This document shows, piece by piece, positions 13,749-16,322 of a stretch of DNA of 16,322 nt. Each line of letters starts with the position of its first letter. Positions within the stretch are counted from its first letter, which is position 1. The notes beneath the pieces were generated by a model that was not told where the DNA came from, ran no database searches, and saw only the letters and a list, made by a program, of their open reading frames with translations. Made by a program: the position numbers and the translations under genes. This DNA is from Alphaproteobacteria bacterium (GTDB lineage: Bacteria > Pseudomonadota > Alphaproteobacteria > Rhizobiales > Xanthobacteraceae), in NCBI GenBank assembly GCA_005884745.1, contig VAZU01000057.1, positions 1-16,322 on the forward strand, in the 5' to 3' direction.

Positions 13749-14523
13749 GTTTCTCCTCCATGGCCGCGAGCAGCGTTGCGGCCGCCTGCATTTCGGCAAA
13801 GCGAAAGACGCGGCGCTCGAGCGCCAACGCATCGCGCCCCCATTGCTCGAAATTCCAGTCCTCGTCGACATGGGCGGCGTGCCATGCGTCCTCGACACTC
13901 AGCCTCCCGCGCAGCACCGCCAGCGCCAGCAGCGCCGAGCCGGTCAGCGCCGTCATCGAATGCAGCGCACCGAGCCGCCATGGGTCGTCGGGAACGGCGC
14001 GTCTGGCGCGGGCGAGCGCGGCTGCCGGCTGCTCGACGAACACCACGCCCTCCGACAGGGCGAAGCTCGCACCGAGCTCCTCGCGCGCCCAATCGAGCAC
14101 CGGATGCCATAGCGCGGCCTGTCGCGCGGCGAGGCCCGGGACATCGGCCCGGTAGACCAGCAGGTCGGAGGCGAGATATTTGCCGATTTCGGCCGCGACC
14201 GGCGCCGCCGCCGTCCTCACGCCGTCGAGGATCGAGTTCGCGAGGCGGGTGAGCGGCATGCGCGCCGGATCGATGTGCTCGCCTTGCGCCTCCCATTCGT
14301 CCGCAATCGCTTGCGCCAGCGCGCGTGTCGGGACGGCGAGAGGATGCCGCGCCGGCGTTTTTACCGGCCGGCCGTCGAGCAGGAGCCGGAACTCGCCCTC
14401 CGCTTCCCCGACCCCGGCCGATCGATAGAACCGCCGCGGCAGTTGCGGCCGCCCCGCCCGGCGCGCGGCTTCCACGGGGTCGATCGGCTCGCCGCGGAAG
14501 AGATCGTCGAAGATGTCGCGCAT
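13714..14523 (-). CDS. ATP12-family F1-ATPase assembly chaperone
   Basis: The product (269 residues) matches the ATP12 chaperone family, which in mitochondria holds the F1 alpha subunit during ATP synthase assembly; alphaproteobacteria carry the homologue. Family blocks visible: RRFYRSAGVGEAEG (30-43), LLLDGRPVKTPARHPLAVPT (47-66), ADEWEAQGEHIDPARMPLT (74-92) with LANSILDGV, and ASDLLVYRADVP...WHPVLDWA. The C-terminus AHVDEDWNFEQWGRDA is also family-like. The final residues KRSPDGAPRSGA and the TAA stop come from the palindromic repeat at 13661-13748, so the native end has probably been replaced. The start at 14523 gives MRDIFDDLF, typical of rhizobial homologues. Confidence 0.9.
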   Translation of the reverse strand: MRDIFDDLFRGEPIDPVEAARRAGRPQLPRRFYRSAGVGEAEGEFRLLLDGRPVKTPARHPLAVPTRALAQAIADEWEAQGEHIDPARMPLTRLANSILDGVRTAAAPVAAEIGKYLASDLLVYRADVPGLAARQAALWHPVLDWAREELGASFALSEGVVFVEQPAAALARARRAVPDDPWRLGALHSMTALTGSALLALAVLRGRLSVEDAWHAAHVDEDWNFEQWGRDALALERRVFRFAEMQAAATLLAAMEEKRSPDGAPRSGA

Positions 14524-14904
14524 GGCCCGGATTTAGCCCTTGCCGGGGCGGCGCGCGAGCGGCATTGCATCCGCGCCCGGCATCCGCGCCCGGCCGCCGG
14601 CGATGTGTGCAGCAAGATCAACGAATTTCAAAGGTTTCCATCGGAATGTGGAAACCGCACGAGCATCGCCGACGGTGGACGCGGCAGGCGGGCACAATCC
14701 GGGCCGGATCGCGTTGAGAGGTAAAATCGGCAAGCCTTTCAAAGGCTTTTGATCGCTGCTTATAAAGGTGGCATTCCGGGCTTCGGTCCACTAAATTCCC
14801 CCCGGATTCGGCGCGCAGAACCGCCGGAGCCGGGGGCAAGAACCAAGGAAACCGTTCCGCGACCTGCCTCGAAGCGAGGCCGGGGACGCGCGGTCGAGGA
14901 GGAA
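14524..14904. other. Divergent control region with two dyads
   Basis: This gap of about 380 bases lies between the divergent ATP12-family and GltD-like genes. No gene is seen. Within it are a perfect inverted repeat GGTTTCCA (14633-14640) / TGGAAACC (14649-14656) and a second dyad AAGCCTTT (14732-14739) / AAAGGCTT (14741-14748). Both sit next to the shared phrase TTTCAAAGG (14626-14634 and 14737-14745), about 111 bases apart. They could be operators for the GltD-like gene; the second, followed by a short T run, could instead be a weak terminator-like hairpin. The downstream gene has a strong GAGGAGG (14896-14902). Confidence 0.4.
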
Positions 14905-16322
14905 ATGAAACCGACCGACATCTCGGTGCCGGACTATTTCCACAAAGTGGTCGACTGCCAATGGGCCTGTCCGGCGCACACGCCCGTTCCCGAATACATC
15001 CGGTTGATTGCCGCGGGCCGCTATAGCGATGCCTACATGGTCAATTGGCATTCGAACGTGTTCCCGGGAATCCTCGGGCGCACCTGCGACCGGCCGTGCG
15101 AGCCGGCGTGCCGGCGCGTGCGGGTGGAGAACGAGCCGGTCGCGATCTGCCGGCTCAAGCGCGTCGCCGCCGATTACAAGGACGACATCCGCGCGCGGCT
15201 GCCGAAACCCGCGCCTCGCTGACGGTCGCGCGTGACCTCGCCCCGCTCGGCTACGAGCTCATCCTGTTCGACCAGGATCCGCAGGCCGGCTGCATGATGC
15301 GCACCCAGATCCCGAAATTCCGCCTGCCGGACTCCGTGATCGACGAGGAGGTCGGCTACATCCTCGATCTCGGGATGGAGTTCCGCGGCGGCCGCCGCAT
15401 CGACAGCCTCGAGACGCTGCTCGGGGAGGGTTATGACGCGGTCTTCGTCGGCTGCGGCGCCCCGCGCGGCCGCGACCTCGACATTCCCGGCCGCAAGGAA
15501 GCGGCGACGAACATCCACATCGGCATCGACTGGCTCTCCAGCGTCTCGTTCGGCCATATCCACAAGATCGGCAAGCGCGTGATCGTGCTCGGGGGCGGCA
15601 ACACCGCGATGGACTGCTGCCGCTCCTCGCGGCGGCTCGGCGGCGAAGACGTCAAGGTCGTGGTCCGCTCCGGCTTCGACGAGATGAAGGCGTCCCCCTG
15701 GGAGAAGGAGGACGCCATGCACGAGGGCATCCCGATCCTCAATTACCTGGTGCCCAAGGCGTTCACCCGCGAGAGCGGCCGTCTGACCGGCGTCCTGTTC
15801 GAGAAGGTCCGGGCCGAGCGCGACGCGGACGGCCGGCGCAATCTGGTGCCGACCGGAGAGCCGGACGAGCATTTCCCCTGCGACGACGTGCTGGTCGCGG
15901 TCGGCCAGGAGAACGCGTTCCCGTGGGTCGAGCGCGACATCGGTCTCGAGTTCGATCGGGGCGGCATGCCGAAGGTCGACCCCAAGACGATGCAGTCGAC
16001 CCGGTCCGGCGTGTTCTTCGGCGGCGATGCCGCGTTCGGGCCGAAGAACATCATCTGGGCGGTCGCGCACGGGCACGACGCGGCGATCTCCATCCACAAG
16101 CTCTGCAGCGGCGAGGACATCGCGGACCGCCCGCCGCCGATGGTCAATTTGACCAGCCAGAAGATGGGCATCCACGAGTGGAGCTACGACAACGACATCT
16201 CGCTCGACCGGCGCTACCGGGTGCCGCTGCGCGACAAGGTCGTGGCGTTGCGCGACATAAGGGCCGAGGTCGAGCTCGGCTTCGACCCGCAGCTGGCGCT
16301 CGCCGAAGCCGAGCGCTGCCTC
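14905..16322 (+). pseudogene. GltD-like FAD/NAD(P) oxidoreductase with N-terminal Fe-S cysteines, frameshifted and cut by the right edge
   Basis: This is a relative of the glutamate synthase small subunit, moving electrons between NAD(P)H, FAD and Fe-S clusters for a partner enzyme. The N-terminal part (14905 to about 15212) has the cluster cysteines C18 and C22 (DCQWACPAHTPV) and C61, C65, C69 (TCDRPCEPACRR), as in the DPYD/GltD four-iron domain. After LPKPA the frame breaks. The next frame starts ASLTVARDLAPLGYE at 15213 and is open to 16322, with RTQIPKFRLPDSVIDEE, the NAD(P) loop VIVLGGGNTAMDC and FFGGDAAFGPKNIIWAVAHG. Relatives have about 15 residues at the break, including the FAD-binding GAGPA. 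Losing it would inactivate the enzyme. GAGGAGG precedes the ATG. In some bacteria such subunits accompany 2-oxoacid:ferredoxin oxidoreductases (KorC-like); the partner should lie to the right of the window. Confidence 0.85.

Noticed and set aside
15174..16175. 333-codon open frame on the minus strand opposite the GltD-like gene
   Set aside because: Antisense shadow; the plus strand reads conserved oxidoreductase blocks after the frame break.

Overview
The window is a GC-rich chromosomal segment from an alphaproteobacterium, most likely of the order Hyphomicrobiales (Rhizobiales; Bradyrhizobium/Rhodoplanes-like). This rests on codon use, on an ATP12-family ATP-synthase chaperone, on rhizobial-type propionyl-CoA carboxylase subunits, and on several classes of palindromic intergenic repeats that I recognise as typical of this group. 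No integrase, transposase, CRISPR array, phage gene or known defence gene was seen. It looks like ordinary core genome, and I did not find a convincing new multi-gene system.

Layout from left to right. An isovaleryl-CoA dehydrogenase gene (minus strand) runs off the left edge and is frameshifted near 420. Divergent from it are two consecutive paralogous exported polysaccharide deacetylases (1189-1944 and 2343-3656). Facing them on the minus strand are a small hydrophobic membrane protein, two exported hypothetical proteins and a tRNA-Leu(GAG) with an encoded CCA end. Next come lipB on the plus strand, a translationally coupled gamma-glutamylcyclotransferase-like/acylphosphatase pair (minus), a DUF805-like membrane protein (minus) and pccA (minus, frameshifted near 9990). 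A two-domain VOC ring-cleavage-type dioxygenase (plus) is followed by a stand-alone PAS protein (minus), an intact pccB (minus), the ATP12 chaperone gene (minus) and a GltD-like FAD/NAD(P) oxidoreductase with N-terminal Fe-S cysteines (plus). This last gene is frameshifted near 15212 and runs off the right edge.

Metabolic logic. Isovaleryl-CoA dehydrogenase belongs to leucine breakdown. PccA and PccB together form the biotin-dependent propionyl-CoA carboxylase, which handles propionyl-CoA from isoleucine, valine and odd-chain acids. LipB supplies lipoyl groups to 2-oxoacid dehydrogenases, including the branched-chain one. The region therefore leans towards acyl-CoA and amino-acid catabolism, but the genes are not one operon.

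Two patterns deserve attention. First, three otherwise well-preserved conserved genes each lack a short internal coding stretch, and in each case the gap shifts the frame in the same sense (3n+1 bases missing). This could be an assembly or consensus artefact, or real decay. Second, palindromic repeats sit in most gene junctions, and their edges repeatedly provide the stop codon of the neighbouring gene (four cases) and once the likely start codon.
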